A stretch of DNA of 21,527 nucleotides from JBGSYJ01 sp041750915 (GTDB taxonomy: Bacteria > Acidobacteriota > Thermoanaerobaculia > Gp7-AA8), in assembly GCA_041750915.1 (NCBI GenBank), contig JBGSYJ010000087.1, forward strand, positions 1-21,527. The letters run 5' to 3'. Position 1 is the first letter of the stretch, and each line of letters starts with the position of its first letter. The translations under genes were made by a program, and so were the position numbers. The notes beneath the pieces are model-generated. The model was not told the origin of the DNA and did no database searches. It was given only the letters and a program-made list of their open reading frames with translations. Below are positions 1 through 7,670 of this stretch, piece after piece.

Positions 1-659
1 GCACTAGCCGGAGCATTCACCAGCGACTCAGTGCGCCCTCGCGGCTCCTCGCGCAGAAAGTAGACCATGACGGCGAAGACCAGCCCCGGGAATCCGAGCA
101 GGTAGAACGCCCAGCGCCAGCCGAAGTCCTGAGCGATCCAGCCGCCAAGGAAGAAAGCCATGCCGCCGCCGATCGCGATCCCTGACGAATAGATCGATTG
201 CACGGTCGCGCGCATCCTCGGAGGAAAGTAGTCGCTGAGCAGCGACAGCGCCGCCGGACCAAGTGTTGCCTCTCCGACTCCCACCATGACGCGGCATCCG
301 AAGATCGTCCAGAAGCTGTCAGCGAATCCCGTCAGTCCGGAGAACAGGCTCCAGACCGCCAGGCCCGCAGCAATCATGTTCTTCCTCGACACGCGATCTG
401 CGAGCCGCCCGAACGGGATTCCCAGCAACGTGTAGAAGATGACAAACGAGGTCGTGCCGAGCAGGGCGAGCTGGAGATCGGAGAAGCTCATCTCCTGCTT
501 GATCGGAGTGAAGAGAATGTAGATGAGCGTACGGTCGAGAAAATTCAGCACGTAGACGATGGTGAGCAGCGCGAGGGCGTACCAGGAGTAAGCGGGAACG
601 CGGTCCGAGACCTCGGTTGCGAGGGAAGAACTCTCCGGTGGAGGAGTCGTACTGGACAT
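1..659 (-). CDS. MFS transporter, spinster-like, N-terminal half (3' end outside window)
   Basis: Reading the minus strand from the ATG at 659 gives an uninterrupted 219-residue frame running off the window edge. It has a short hydrophilic N-terminus, a first membrane span at about residues 26-48, and several more hydrophobic spans. The MFS motif A equivalent GRLADRVSRKN sits at residues 84-94, between spans 2 and 3, and VGVGEATLGPAALSLLSDYF (126-145) is typical of the fourth span and following loop. Spinster-like MFS proteins export or import small amphipathic molecules; the substrate here is unknown. An AAGGGA ribosome-binding-like stretch lies about 11 nt upstream. The gene diverges from the TonB-dependent receptor at 776, with facing promoters between, so it may move the same compound or its product across the inner membrane. 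Only about half the expected length (400+ residues) is visible. Confidence 0.9.
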   Translation of the reverse strand, partial: MSSTTPPPESSSLATEVSDRVPAYSWYALALLTIVYVLNFLDRTLIYILFTPIKQEMSFSDLQLALLGTTSFVIFYTLLGIPFGRLADRVSRKNMIAAGLAVWSLFSGLTGFADSFWTIFGCRVMVGVGEATLGPAALSLLSDYFPPRMRATVQSIYSSGIAIGGGMAFFLGGWIAQDFGWRWAFYLLGFPGLVFAVMVYFLREEPRGRTESLVNAPAS

Positions 660-697
660 GGGTGGCACTTTCCCTTCGCGGACGCTGTGTGAATTTC

Positions 698-732
698 TTG
701 ACAATGTACCCAAGGGTGATGAATATTGTCCA
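698..732. promoter_or_regulatory. Overlapping divergent promoters with operator-like dyads (MFS / TonB receptor)
   Basis: On the plus strand TTGACA (698-703) is followed after 17 nt by GAATAT (721-726), which would start transcription near 733 for the receptor gene. On the minus strand TGGACA (732-727) is followed after 18 nt by TACATT (708-703), giving a leader of roughly 37 nt for the MFS gene. The two promoters use almost the same DNA. GACAAT (700-705) and ATTGTC (725-730) form an inverted repeat, and ACCC-AA-GGGT (708-717) lies inside it. The TetR protein encoded at 6139 is the natural candidate ligand, by inference only. The -10 boxes are weak matches. Confidence 0.45.
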
Positions 733-775
733 GAAAAACATACCGACCAGTCGGCCGGGAACTTTGGAGGAGCTG

Positions 776-3517
776 ATGATTCGTCGTTTCCTGGTGTGCC
801 TCGTTCTGTGTCTAACCTTTCCTCTCCTGGCCCAGGTCGATCGCGCCTCGCTGACCGCGACCGTGCTCGATCAGTCGGGTGCCCCGATCCCCGGAGTGAC
901 CGTCACCCTGACGCGCCCCGATACGGGATTTACGTCAGTACTTGTAACGGACACGAGCGGATCCGCCCGATTCAGTACGCTCGCACCCGGAGCGTATGAC
1001 GTCGAGTTCGCACTCGAAGGCTTCGCGAGTATCACGCGCGATCAGATGGTACTTCGAGTCGGTGAGAACGCGCGGGTGGGCATCGAGATGCGGGCGGCGG
1101 CCAGCGAAGCGATCACCGTCACCGGCTCCTCGCCCCTGGTCGACATCCACAAGACCGACTCCTCGACGAACATCACCCCTGAACAGATCGACTCTCTTCC
1201 CGTTGCCGATCGAGACTTCCAGCGGCTGGCGTTCATCACCCCTGGTGTTCAGCGTGAGCGCGGCGCATTTCGTTTCGTTGGCGGAGGACCGGTCATCGGC
1301 GCGGGCGGCAACGCATCGCAGTCGACCATCCTCGTGAACGGGATGGATCTGACCGACCAGGCGCTCGGACTTGCCAGGACGCGCTTCAGTCAGGATGCGA
1401 TTCGCGAGTTCCGTGTGATCACGAACCGCTTCGACTCCGAGATCGGAGGATCTGCCGGCGGCGCCCTGTCGATCGTCACCAAGTCGGGCACGAACGAGAT
1501 GCACGGCAATGTATTCGGATTCTTCCGCGATGACTCCCTCCGTTCCAAGAGCACGTTCGAGCAGGAAAAGAACGACTACACCCGCAGCCAGCTCGGCTTC
1601 ACGCTGGGCGGCCCCATCCAGCGTGACAAACTCTTCTACTTCGCGTCGGTCGAGCGGATCGATGAGGACAACATCGTGCTGTTCCGTCCAGGCGGAGCCT
1701 TCGCATCCACCGCGCAGGACATCGAGCATCCATTCACCCAGACGCTTCTGTTCGGAGCCGCGGACGTCATCTTCAATTCGCAGCAGACAGGCGGCGTCCG
1801 GGTCGTCTACGAAGACTACGACGAGGAAAACTTCCGGGTCGGCGGAGTCGTCGACGTGAGCGCGGGGCAGAAGCTCGAGCGTACGAATTGGAACACATCC
1901 TTCGAGCACAACTGGGCGCTTTCGGCCAACGCCTCCAACGCAGCTCGTTTCCAGTACGGAGGCCGCAAATACTTCGAGCCCACCAATTCCGACGCGGTAG
2001 GCGAATGGTTCTCCGGAGGCAACACGCTGCAGAGCGGATCCAACATTCTCGGAGACCTTCTCGGCGACGGGACGGCCTGGGAGATTCGTGACACCCTGCA
2101 TCTGCACAGGACAGTGGGGCGATCCACCCACGACATCAAGACGGGCTTTTCCGCTCAGTTCATCGACGAACGTTCGCGAATCGATGTCTACGAGGACGGC
2201 CTGTTCCTTTACCTGACGGATACACGGGCCATCCCACTCGCGTACGCATATGGCGTGGGCTCGTCTGACGTGAGAACCGATACGGAGATCTACGGCCTCT
2301 TCATCGAAGACTCCTGGCGTCCGACCACGAAGCTCGTACTCAACCTCGGAGTGCGCTATGACCTCGATACCAACGGCAACAACCCGGACTTCCAGCACCC
2401 GCTCGTTCCCAACGGCCGGGATCGCGACGACGACAACATCCAGCCGCGATTCTCGTTCAGCTATGACCTGCGTGGCGACGGAAGCAATGTCGTGCGCGGA
2501 GGCGCGGGACTCTTCACCGGACGCTTCCTCCTGGTCCCGGCATTCTCCGAGCTCCAGCAGAATGGAGTCACCGGACGCGTGCTCTTCACCCGGCTCAATG
2601 GCGCGCTGTTCGGCTTCCCATCCCTCGCCCTCGATCCCAACAATCCGACAACGACCGGAATCGTCTCCAAGCCGGCAATCGCTCTGATGTCGCCGACGCT
2701 GGAGGCGCCGGAGTCGACCCAGGCGTCGCTCGGCTACACCATGCGGCTGGGATCTTCCCGCATGTTCTTCGACGGCGAAGCAATCTACGTCGAAGGTGAC
2801 AACGAGATCGTCATCCGGGACATCAACTTCGATCCGACCGGGCCGGTGCGCCGGCCGAACACGAACTACGACCAGATCAATATGTATACGAATGAGGGTC
2901 ACTCGGAATATAAGGCCCTGGTCCTGAGCCTCAACGGCAACATTCGCGAGAGAGACCTGATCACCGCCTCCGTGACGTTCGCCGAGAAGGAGAACATCAG
3001 CGACGACTTCAGCCCCGAGTTTCCATTCGGCTATCCGAGTGATCCTTCGAACATCGAAGCGGAATACGGACCGGCCCGCGGCGCCGAGGATTATCGGATC
3101 GTCGTGAGCGGCGTGTTCCACCTTCCGTACGGTCTGACGGTCGCGCCGATCTTCGAGTATGGCTCCGGTCAGCCGTGGACGCACCGTCTCGGCTACGACG
3201 CAAACGGCGACGGCAAGAACTCCGATCGGCCCGCCGGAGTGGGACGCAACACTCAGGATGGTCCCTCGTTTCAGTCGGTGTCGCTCAGACTGACCCGCGG
3301 ATTCGCGGTTCCGGGCTTCGGCATACTCGAGGCCATCGTCGAGGGCTTCAACATACTCGATGAAGAGAACTTCGATGTGAACTCCGTCAATGCAGCTGAA
3401 TTTCTCAGCGGTCCGACGGCGGCGAATCCGGCAGGCGTCCGGAACCCGGGCTTCGGAACGTATCGCGCCACCCTGCCCCCGCAGGAGATCCAGCTCGGTC
3501 TCCGTATGGTCTTCTAA
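776..3517 (+). CDS. TonB-dependent receptor with carboxypeptidase-regulatory-like domain (Oar-like)
   Basis: A 913-residue outer-membrane receptor. The start is ATG 776, not the open-frame start further upstream: a GGAGGAG ribosome binding site ends 3 nt before it and the protein then begins with a clean signal peptide (MIRRFLVCLVLCLTFPLLAQ). Residues about 22-106 form a beta-sandwich like carboxypeptidase-regulatory domains (DQSGAPIPGVTVTLTRPDTG, then FSTLAPGAYDVEF). Residues about 112-240 form the plug (AITVTGSSPLVD, DSLPVADRDFQRLAFITPGV). The remainder is a large beta-barrel ending in a terminal Phe (GLRMVF), the usual outer-membrane assembly signal. Such Oar-like receptors are abundant in Acidobacteriota and Myxococcota; substrates are mostly unknown. 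It heads a run of lipid-type enzymes with a 10-nt gap to the next gene, suggesting it imports their substrate. Confidence 0.93.
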   Translation: MIRRFLVCLVLCLTFPLLAQVDRASLTATVLDQSGAPIPGVTVTLTRPDTGFTSVLVTDTSGSARFSTLAPGAYDVEFALEGFASITRDQMVLRVGENARVGIEMRAAASEAITVTGSSPLVDIHKTDSSTNITPEQIDSLPVADRDFQRLAFITPGVQRERGAFRFVGGGPVIGAGGNASQSTILVNGMDLTDQALGLARTRFSQDAIREFRVITNRFDSEIGGSAGGALSIVTKSGTNEMHGNVFGFFRDDSLRSKSTFEQEKNDYTRSQLGFTLGGPIQRDKLFYFASVERIDEDNIVLFRPGGAFASTAQDIEHPFTQTLLFGAADVIFNSQQTGGVRVVYEDYDEENFRVGGVVDVSAGQKLERTNWNTSFEHNWALSANASNAARFQYGGRKYFEPTNSDAVGEWFSGGNTLQSGSNILGDLLGDGTAWEIRDTLHLHRTVGRSTHDIKTGFSAQFIDERSRIDVYEDGLFLYLTDTRAIPLAYAYGVGSSDVRTDTEIYGLFIEDSWRPTTKLVLNLGVRYDLDTNGNNPDFQHPLVPNGRDRDDDNIQPRFSFSYDLRGDGSNVVRGGAGLFTGRFLLVPAFSELQQNGVTGRVLFTRLNGALFGFPSLALDPNNPTTTGIVSKPAIALMSPTLEAPESTQASLGYTMRLGSSRMFFDGEAIYVEGDNEIVIRDINFDPTGPVRRPNTNYDQINMYTNEGHSEYKALVLSLNGNIRERDLITASVTFAEKENISDDFSPEFPFGYPSDPSNIEAEYGPARGAEDYRIVVSGVFHLPYGLTVAPIFEYGSGQPWTHRLGYDANGDGKNSDRPAGVGRNTQDGPSFQSVSLRLTRGFAVPGFGILEAIVEGFNILDEENFDVNSVNAAEFLSGPTAANPAGVRNPGFGTYRATLPPQEIQLGLRMVF

Positions 3518-3527
3518 GGGGGCCAGC

Positions 3528-4253
3528 GTGGAGCTCGGACTCGAGGATAAAGTTGTCATCGTCACCGGTGGCGCGGCAGGAATCGGCCGCGCCACGGTCG
3601 AGCGGTTCGAGGCGGAAGGCGCGAGAGTCGTCGTCTGGGACATGACTGCCGAACCGCGCGTAGACGTGACTCGCGCGGAAGAAGTCGACCAGGCTGTTCA
3701 GGATGTAATCTCGCGTTACGGTCGTATCGATGTCCTGATCAACAACGCCGGAATCGTCCGCGACTCGCAGCTGGTGAAATGGAAGGATGGCGCCGTCGTC
3801 TCCATGATGGATGACGCCACCTTCGACGCTGTCGTGAATGTGAATCTCAGGGGAGTCTTTCTCTGCAGTCGCGCGGTGGTGCCTCACATGATTGCCGCAG
3901 GCCGCGGAGTGATCCTGAACGCTTCATCGATCGTGGGACTTTACGGAAACTTCGGACAGACGAACTACGCGGCAACGAAGGCCGGGGTCATCAGCTTCAC
4001 ACAGACCTGGGCGCGTGAGCTGGGCCGGTACGGGATACGCGTCAACGCCGTCGCTCCCGGATTCATCGCGACGGACATCTTGAAGGCCATGCCCCCGAAA
4101 ATCGTGGAGGGTATGGCAGCTAGAGCACCTCTCGGCGCGCTCGGTGAACCCGGCGACGTTGCAAATGCATACGCATTCCTCGCTTCCGATGCCGCAAAGT
4201 ACGTAAGTGGCGCGGTGCTTTCGGTGGATGGGGGACTGGTCCTTGGAACGTGA
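3528..4253 (+). CDS. SDR-family oxidoreductase, FabG-like, probably NAD(H)-dependent
   Basis: A 241-residue classical short-chain dehydrogenase/reductase. GTG 3528 is chosen because AAGGGGG lies 5 nt before it and the upstream open frame overlaps the receptor gene and looks non-coding. Motifs visible: the Rossmann glycine motif TGGAAGIG (13-20), NNAG (72-75), the catalytic set N106, S134, Y147 and K151 (YAATK), PG (177-178) and the terminal SGAVLSVDGG. Asp38 at the end of beta-strand 2 (VVVWDM) favours NAD(H) over NADP(H), unlike most true FabG proteins, so oxidation of a hydroxyacyl or alcohol substrate is at least as likely as fatty-acid-synthesis reduction. A roughly 10-residue insertion (VKWKDGAVVSMMD) sits before the fourth helix. 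The gene is 10 nt behind the receptor and 3 nt ahead of the KAS III-like gene. Confidence 0.9.
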   Translation: MELGLEDKVVIVTGGAAGIGRATVERFEAEGARVVVWDMTAEPRVDVTRAEEVDQAVQDVISRYGRIDVLINNAGIVRDSQLVKWKDGAVVSMMDDATFDAVVNVNLRGVFLCSRAVVPHMIAAGRGVILNASSIVGLYGNFGQTNYAATKAGVISFTQTWARELGRYGIRVNAVAPGFIATDILKAMPPKIVEGMAARAPLGALGEPGDVANAYAFLASDAAKYVSGAVLSVDGGLVLGT

Positions 4254-4256
4254 ATC

Positions 4257-5273
4257 ATGACCCACGCGACCATAGTCAGTACGGGCAGTTATCTTCCGGA
4301 AATCGAGATCACGAACGATATGCTTCGCGCGCGGTTCGATGGCGAGGCGCCGGAGTTCGTGGACAAGATGGAAGCCTCGAGCGGCATCCTGAGACGGTGG
4401 CACGCGCCTGAAAGCTGGGCCGCGTCCGACCTCGCCTTGCGAGCTGCCGAGCAGGCACTCCATCGCGCCGGCAAAAGCGCCGACGAAGTCGATCTGATCA
4501 TCCTCGGAACCGACTCACCCGATTACATCACTCCCGCGACATCCGTCGTCCTCCAGTCCAAACTCGGGGCGTCGCGGGCAGGTACATTCGACGTCGGTTG
4601 CGCCTGTGCGTCCTTTCCCACAGCGCTCGCTTCCGCCGCCGGTCTCATGTCCGTGAACAAGACACTCCGCACGGTCCTCGTCGTCGGCGTCTACATGATG
4701 CACAAGCTCGCGGGCCCGGACGACCCAATGATGTTCTTTTACGGCGACGGAGCAGGCGCCGTAGTTCTGGAGCGTTCCGAACAGCCCGGGTTTCTCGGCT
4801 CTGCATTTCGAGCCGACGGAAGCTATCACCGTAACTGGCTGATTCAGTCGGGCGGAACGGTGGAACCGTCAAGCGAAGAGTCGGTACGCTCCGGCCGCAC
4901 GACTGTGCGGATGCTCGAACGGTATCCACCCGAAATCAATGAAGAAGGCTGGCCCTTCATGGTTCGCAAGGTCGCTTCCGATTCCGGCTTCACGATCGAC
5001 GATATCGACTTCGTGATCTTCACGCAGGTGCGACGGCCGACAATCGAGCTCGTGATGCGAGACCTCGGGATGCCGATGGAGAAGACCCATACTGTCATGG
5101 AGAAATGGGGCTATACGGGATCCGCGTGCATCCCGATGGTTCTTGACGATGCGGTACAGCAGAAAAAGATCAAGCCGGGCGATCTTCTCGTGATGATCGG
5201 CTCGGGCGTGGGATACAACCAGGCCGCGACGGCATTCCGTATGCCCGCGAACGAAGGGAGACTCTTTGGCTGA
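4257..5273 (+). CDS. KAS III-like (FabH-fold) condensing enzyme homologue with non-canonical active site
   Basis: A 338-residue thiolase-fold protein of the 3-oxoacyl-ACP synthase III type. The nucleophile region FDVGCACASF (111-120) places the active cysteine at C117, with GDGAGAVVLE (163-172) and the C-terminal glycine loop GSGVGYNQA (315-323). In FabH the other two catalytic residues are His of the HQAN motif and Asn of the GNT motif. Here the aligned positions read IFTQVRR, giving T256 for His, and WGYTGSA, giving Y286 for Asn. Without His and Asn, decarboxylative condensation with malonyl-ACP is unlikely; acyl transfer, thioester hydrolysis or a non-decarboxylative or retro-Claisen reaction is possible (inference). 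The size matches FabH (about 320-340). The start is ATG 4257, 3 nt after the SDR stop, with no strong ribosome binding site, so translation is probably coupled. Confidence 0.88.
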   Translation: MTHATIVSTGSYLPEIEITNDMLRARFDGEAPEFVDKMEASSGILRRWHAPESWAASDLALRAAEQALHRAGKSADEVDLIILGTDSPDYITPATSVVLQSKLGASRAGTFDVGCACASFPTALASAAGLMSVNKTLRTVLVVGVYMMHKLAGPDDPMMFFYGDGAGAVVLERSEQPGFLGSAFRADGSYHRNWLIQSGGTVEPSSEESVRSGRTTVRMLERYPPEINEEGWPFMVRKVASDSGFTIDDIDFVIFTQVRRPTIELVMRDLGMPMEKTHTVMEKWGYTGSACIPMVLDDAVQQKKIKPGDLLVMIGSGVGYNQAATAFRMPANEGRLFG

Positions 5274-6135
5274 AATGGATCCCATATCGGCAGCTCTCGA
5301 ATTGGGGCGTGCGCTCCTGCTCACCGCGGGACTCGCGAAAGCTGAGACCGGCGAGACGGTTTACTTCGCAGGTGGAAAAGAAGACGGCCCGGTGATCGTC
5401 CTTGTTCACGGAGTCAACGATCAGGCGGGCTCGTGGGCCGCGGTGGCAGCGAAGCTCGCAAAGGACTACCGACTGATCATTCCCGATCTTCCCGGACACG
5501 GATCAAGCGGACCTCAGGAGGGCCCGATAGGACTTCCCATGATCGTCGAGAGCCTTCATGAAGTGATCGAGAAGGAAGGCGCGACGAAAGTCACACTCGT
5601 CGGCAACTCGATGGGCGCCTGGGTCAGCATGATGTACCTGCTGGACCATCCCGATCGAGTCGAGCGGCTCGTCATCGAGTCGGGCGGCGGGCTGGCTATC
5701 GCTCCTGGTGTCAATCTGATCGCGACGAACCGTGAAGAGGCTGTAACTGTGCTCCGCGCGGTTCATGGGCCGGACGCCATCATCACGGACGCTTCGATCG
5801 ATGCGATGTTGAAACTGAGCAAGGACGCGCCCTTCCACCGTGTACTCGCTTCGAACGTCTTCCCTCACTTTCTCGATCAGCGCATTGGGGAGATCGATGT
5901 CCCGACGACGATCCTATGGGGAGAGCATGACGGGGTCGTGCTTCGGCCCTACGTAGACAAGCTCGAGGCAGGAATCCCGGGAGCGCGCGTCAAGGTCATC
6001 AAAGGTGCCGGACACATTCCGCACGCTCAGCAGCCGGAACGCTTTCTCGAGGGTCTGCGCGAGGCGCTGGCCGACCGGCCGACTGCAATCAAGAGCTCCA
6101 TTGACGTTCCGAGCAGGTCTGCGGCGATACTCTGA
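5266..6135 (+). CDS. Alpha/beta-hydrolase (serine nucleophile), first of two in the operon
   Basis: A 289-residue alpha/beta-hydrolase-fold enzyme. The start is taken as TTG 5266 because AGGGAG (5255-5260) lies 5 nt before it, whereas the in-frame ATG at 5275 would be 14 nt away; the TTG start overlaps the KAS III-like gene by 8 nt. Visible features: the oxyanion-region HGVNDQAGSW (49-58), nucleophile elbow GNSMG with S115, acid D222 (LWGEHDGVV) and base H250 (GAGHIPHAQQPE). This is a Ser-Asp-His triad, consistent with ester, thioester or C-C bond hydrolysis, not the Asp nucleophile of haloalkane dehalogenases or OleB. The first 30 residues form a helix-rich cap rather than a signal peptide, so it is probably cytoplasmic. 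The substrate is not deducible; position suggests it acts on the same acyl compound as its neighbours. Confidence 0.88.
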   Translation: MAEMDPISAALELGRALLLTAGLAKAETGETVYFAGGKEDGPVIVLVHGVNDQAGSWAAVAAKLAKDYRLIIPDLPGHGSSGPQEGPIGLPMIVESLHEVIEKEGATKVTLVGNSMGAWVSMMYLLDHPDRVERLVIESGGGLAIAPGVNLIATNREEAVTVLRAVHGPDAIITDASIDAMLKLSKDAPFHRVLASNVFPHFLDQRIGEIDVPTTILWGEHDGVVLRPYVDKLEAGIPGARVKVIKGAGHIPHAQQPERFLEGLREALADRPTAIKSSIDVPSRSAAIL

Positions 6136-6138
6136 CGC

Positions 6139-6837
6139 ATGACCATTCGGACACAGGTGGAGCGCTCGGAGAAATCGAGACAGCAGATTCTCGATGCGGC
6201 GCTCGAACTTTTCTCCCACAAAGGCTACGGCGCCACCAGTGTGCAGGACATCGCGAGCGCGGCGGGGATCTCCAAGGGAAATCTCTATCACCACTTTCCT
6301 GAGAAAGAGACGATCTTTCGCGCGTTGCTCGAACGTTACTTCGCAGCACTCTCCGATCCGAATTTCCCGTTCAACCGAGCGCTTGCCACCGGCACATTTC
6401 CCGAGAATCTCGAGGATCTGGGACGCGCCGCCCGCGACATGGTCATCGAGTATCGCGAATACGTGACCCTGATTTACGTGGACGTCGTCGAATTCGACGC
6501 GTCGCACGTTCGAAAGTTCTACGCAGAGATGGCCAATCGTTTCGATGCCTTCATCAAGGCGCAGGGAATGGAGAAGGAGCTCGAAGGGAAGCTGGCTGAG
6601 GGTCTCTCCCCCCGTTCGGCGATGATGCTGGCCACTCGGGTCTTCTTCAACTACTACTCGGTGGAGATCGTCTTTGGTGTGCGCGACCACTTCGGACGAA
6701 AGTCGGATGTCGCCCTGAATGAGATCACGCGCATCCTCCGCCACGGCATGCTGAGGAACGGCGCGCCGGCCGTCTCAAAGACGGTCGATCCGAAGAAAGT
6801 CGCAAGCAGATCTCGCGTTGCAAAAGCGAAGCGTTGA
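6139..6837 (+). CDS. TetR/AcrR-family transcriptional regulator
   Basis: A 232-residue regulator starting 3 nt after the preceding hydrolase. The N-terminal helix (SEKSRQQILDAALELFSHKG) and the helix-turn-helix at about residues 32-53 (TSVQDIASAAGISKGNLYHH, then FPEKETIF) are textbook TetR. The remaining all-helical part is the ligand-binding and dimerisation domain. The C-terminus ends in a basic tail (RSRVAKAKR) that could add DNA contacts. TetR proteins are usually repressors released by a small ligand; lying inside the operon it probably senses the substrate or an acyl-CoA intermediate and controls this gene set and the divergent MFS gene. A candidate operator lies at 698-732 (inferred). 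No ribosome binding site is evident, so translational coupling is likely. Confidence 0.93.
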   Translation: MTIRTQVERSEKSRQQILDAALELFSHKGYGATSVQDIASAAGISKGNLYHHFPEKETIFRALLERYFAALSDPNFPFNRALATGTFPENLEDLGRAARDMVIEYREYVTLIYVDVVEFDASHVRKFYAEMANRFDAFIKAQGMEKELEGKLAEGLSPRSAMMLATRVFFNYYSVEIVFGVRDHFGRKSDVALNEITRILRHGMLRNGAPAVSKTVDPKKVASRSRVAKAKR

Positions 6838-6848
6838 AAGGACCGACC

Positions 6849-7667
6849 ATGCCCACCATTCAAGTCAATGACGCCGAGCTCTATTACGAAGAGAAAGGAA
6901 GCGGCGAGCCGCTCCTTCTGCTCCACGGTCTCGGTTCCAGCACGCTGGATTGGGAACCGCAGATTGCGTCGTTCTCGAATCGGTACCGCGTCATCGCGCT
7001 GGATATGCGGGGAAGCGGAAAGTCTCGCGATACCAAAAATCCCGCAGGACCGTTCTCGATCCGGCAGTTCGCAGCTGATTCTGCGGCGGTGCTCGACCGC
7101 CTCGGCGCATCGCCCGCCCATGTCGCGGGACTTTCGATGGGTGGAATGATCGCATTTCAGCTGGCAGTCGACTCTCCAGCGTCGGTCAAGACGCTCTGCA
7201 TCATCAACAGCGGGCCTCGACTGGTCCCTGAGGGATTCAAGGAGAACTACGCGATCGCAGTTCGCAAGTTCGTCTCGCGCTTCTTCGGACCGCGGACATG
7301 GGGAAAAATCCTGGCTCCCAAGCTGTTTCCCAAGCCGGATCAGGAGGCACTGCGTCAGCAGTTCATCGAGCGTATGGGGATGAATGATCCGAGAGCATAC
7401 TGGGCATCGCTAAAGGCGCTTATCGGCTGGAGCGTTCTGGATCGGATCGACAGCATCGAAGTCCCCGTCCTGGTCGTGCACGCGGACCAGGACTACTCAA
7501 AGCTCGAGATGAAAGAGGCCTACACGAAGCGGATGCGAAATGCTCACCTGGTCGTCGTGAAGGACGCGAGACACACCCTTCCGATCGAAGAGCCTGAGAA
7601 GTTCTTCCCGGTGCTCTCGGATTTTCTCGAGAAGCACTCGCAGAAACCGTCGGCCGTCGGAGTCTGA
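6849..7667 (+). CDS. Alpha/beta-hydrolase (serine nucleophile), second in the operon
   Basis: A 272-residue hydrolase resembling the 3-oxoadipate enol-lactonase/esterase branch of the fold. ATG 6849 is preferred over the TTG at 6834 because AAGGA (6838-6842) is 6 nt upstream. Visible features: HGLGSS (26-31), GSGKS (55-59), nucleophile elbow GLSMGG with S96, acid D215 (VVHADQDYSKLE) and base H242 (DARHTLPIEEPE). Sequence and cap region differ clearly from the other hydrolase at 5266, so the two are separate family members and not a fresh duplication. No signal peptide. It follows the TetR gene by 11 nt and precedes the ligase by 3 nt. Hydrolase followed by ligase fits a step releasing a free carboxylic acid that is then activated to its CoA ester (inference). 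Confidence 0.88.
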   Translation: MPTIQVNDAELYYEEKGSGEPLLLLHGLGSSTLDWEPQIASFSNRYRVIALDMRGSGKSRDTKNPAGPFSIRQFAADSAAVLDRLGASPAHVAGLSMGGMIAFQLAVDSPASVKTLCIINSGPRLVPEGFKENYAIAVRKFVSRFFGPRTWGKILAPKLFPKPDQEALRQQFIERMGMNDPRAYWASLKALIGWSVLDRIDSIEVPVLVVHADQDYSKLEMKEAYTKRMRNAHLVVVKDARHTLPIEEPEKFFPVLSDFLEKHSQKPSAVGV

Positions 7668-7670
7668 GCC

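Noticed and set aside
935..3643. 902-residue open frame on the minus strand
   Set aside because: It lies wholly antisense to the receptor gene, whose signal peptide, plug and barrel are clear. Its composition (Arg, Val, Glu-rich) is typical of an antisense shadow in GC-rich DNA.
6834..6848. TTG start for the second hydrolase overlapping the TetR stop
   Set aside because: AAGGA is correctly spaced for ATG 6849 and the extra five residues are not typical of the family.
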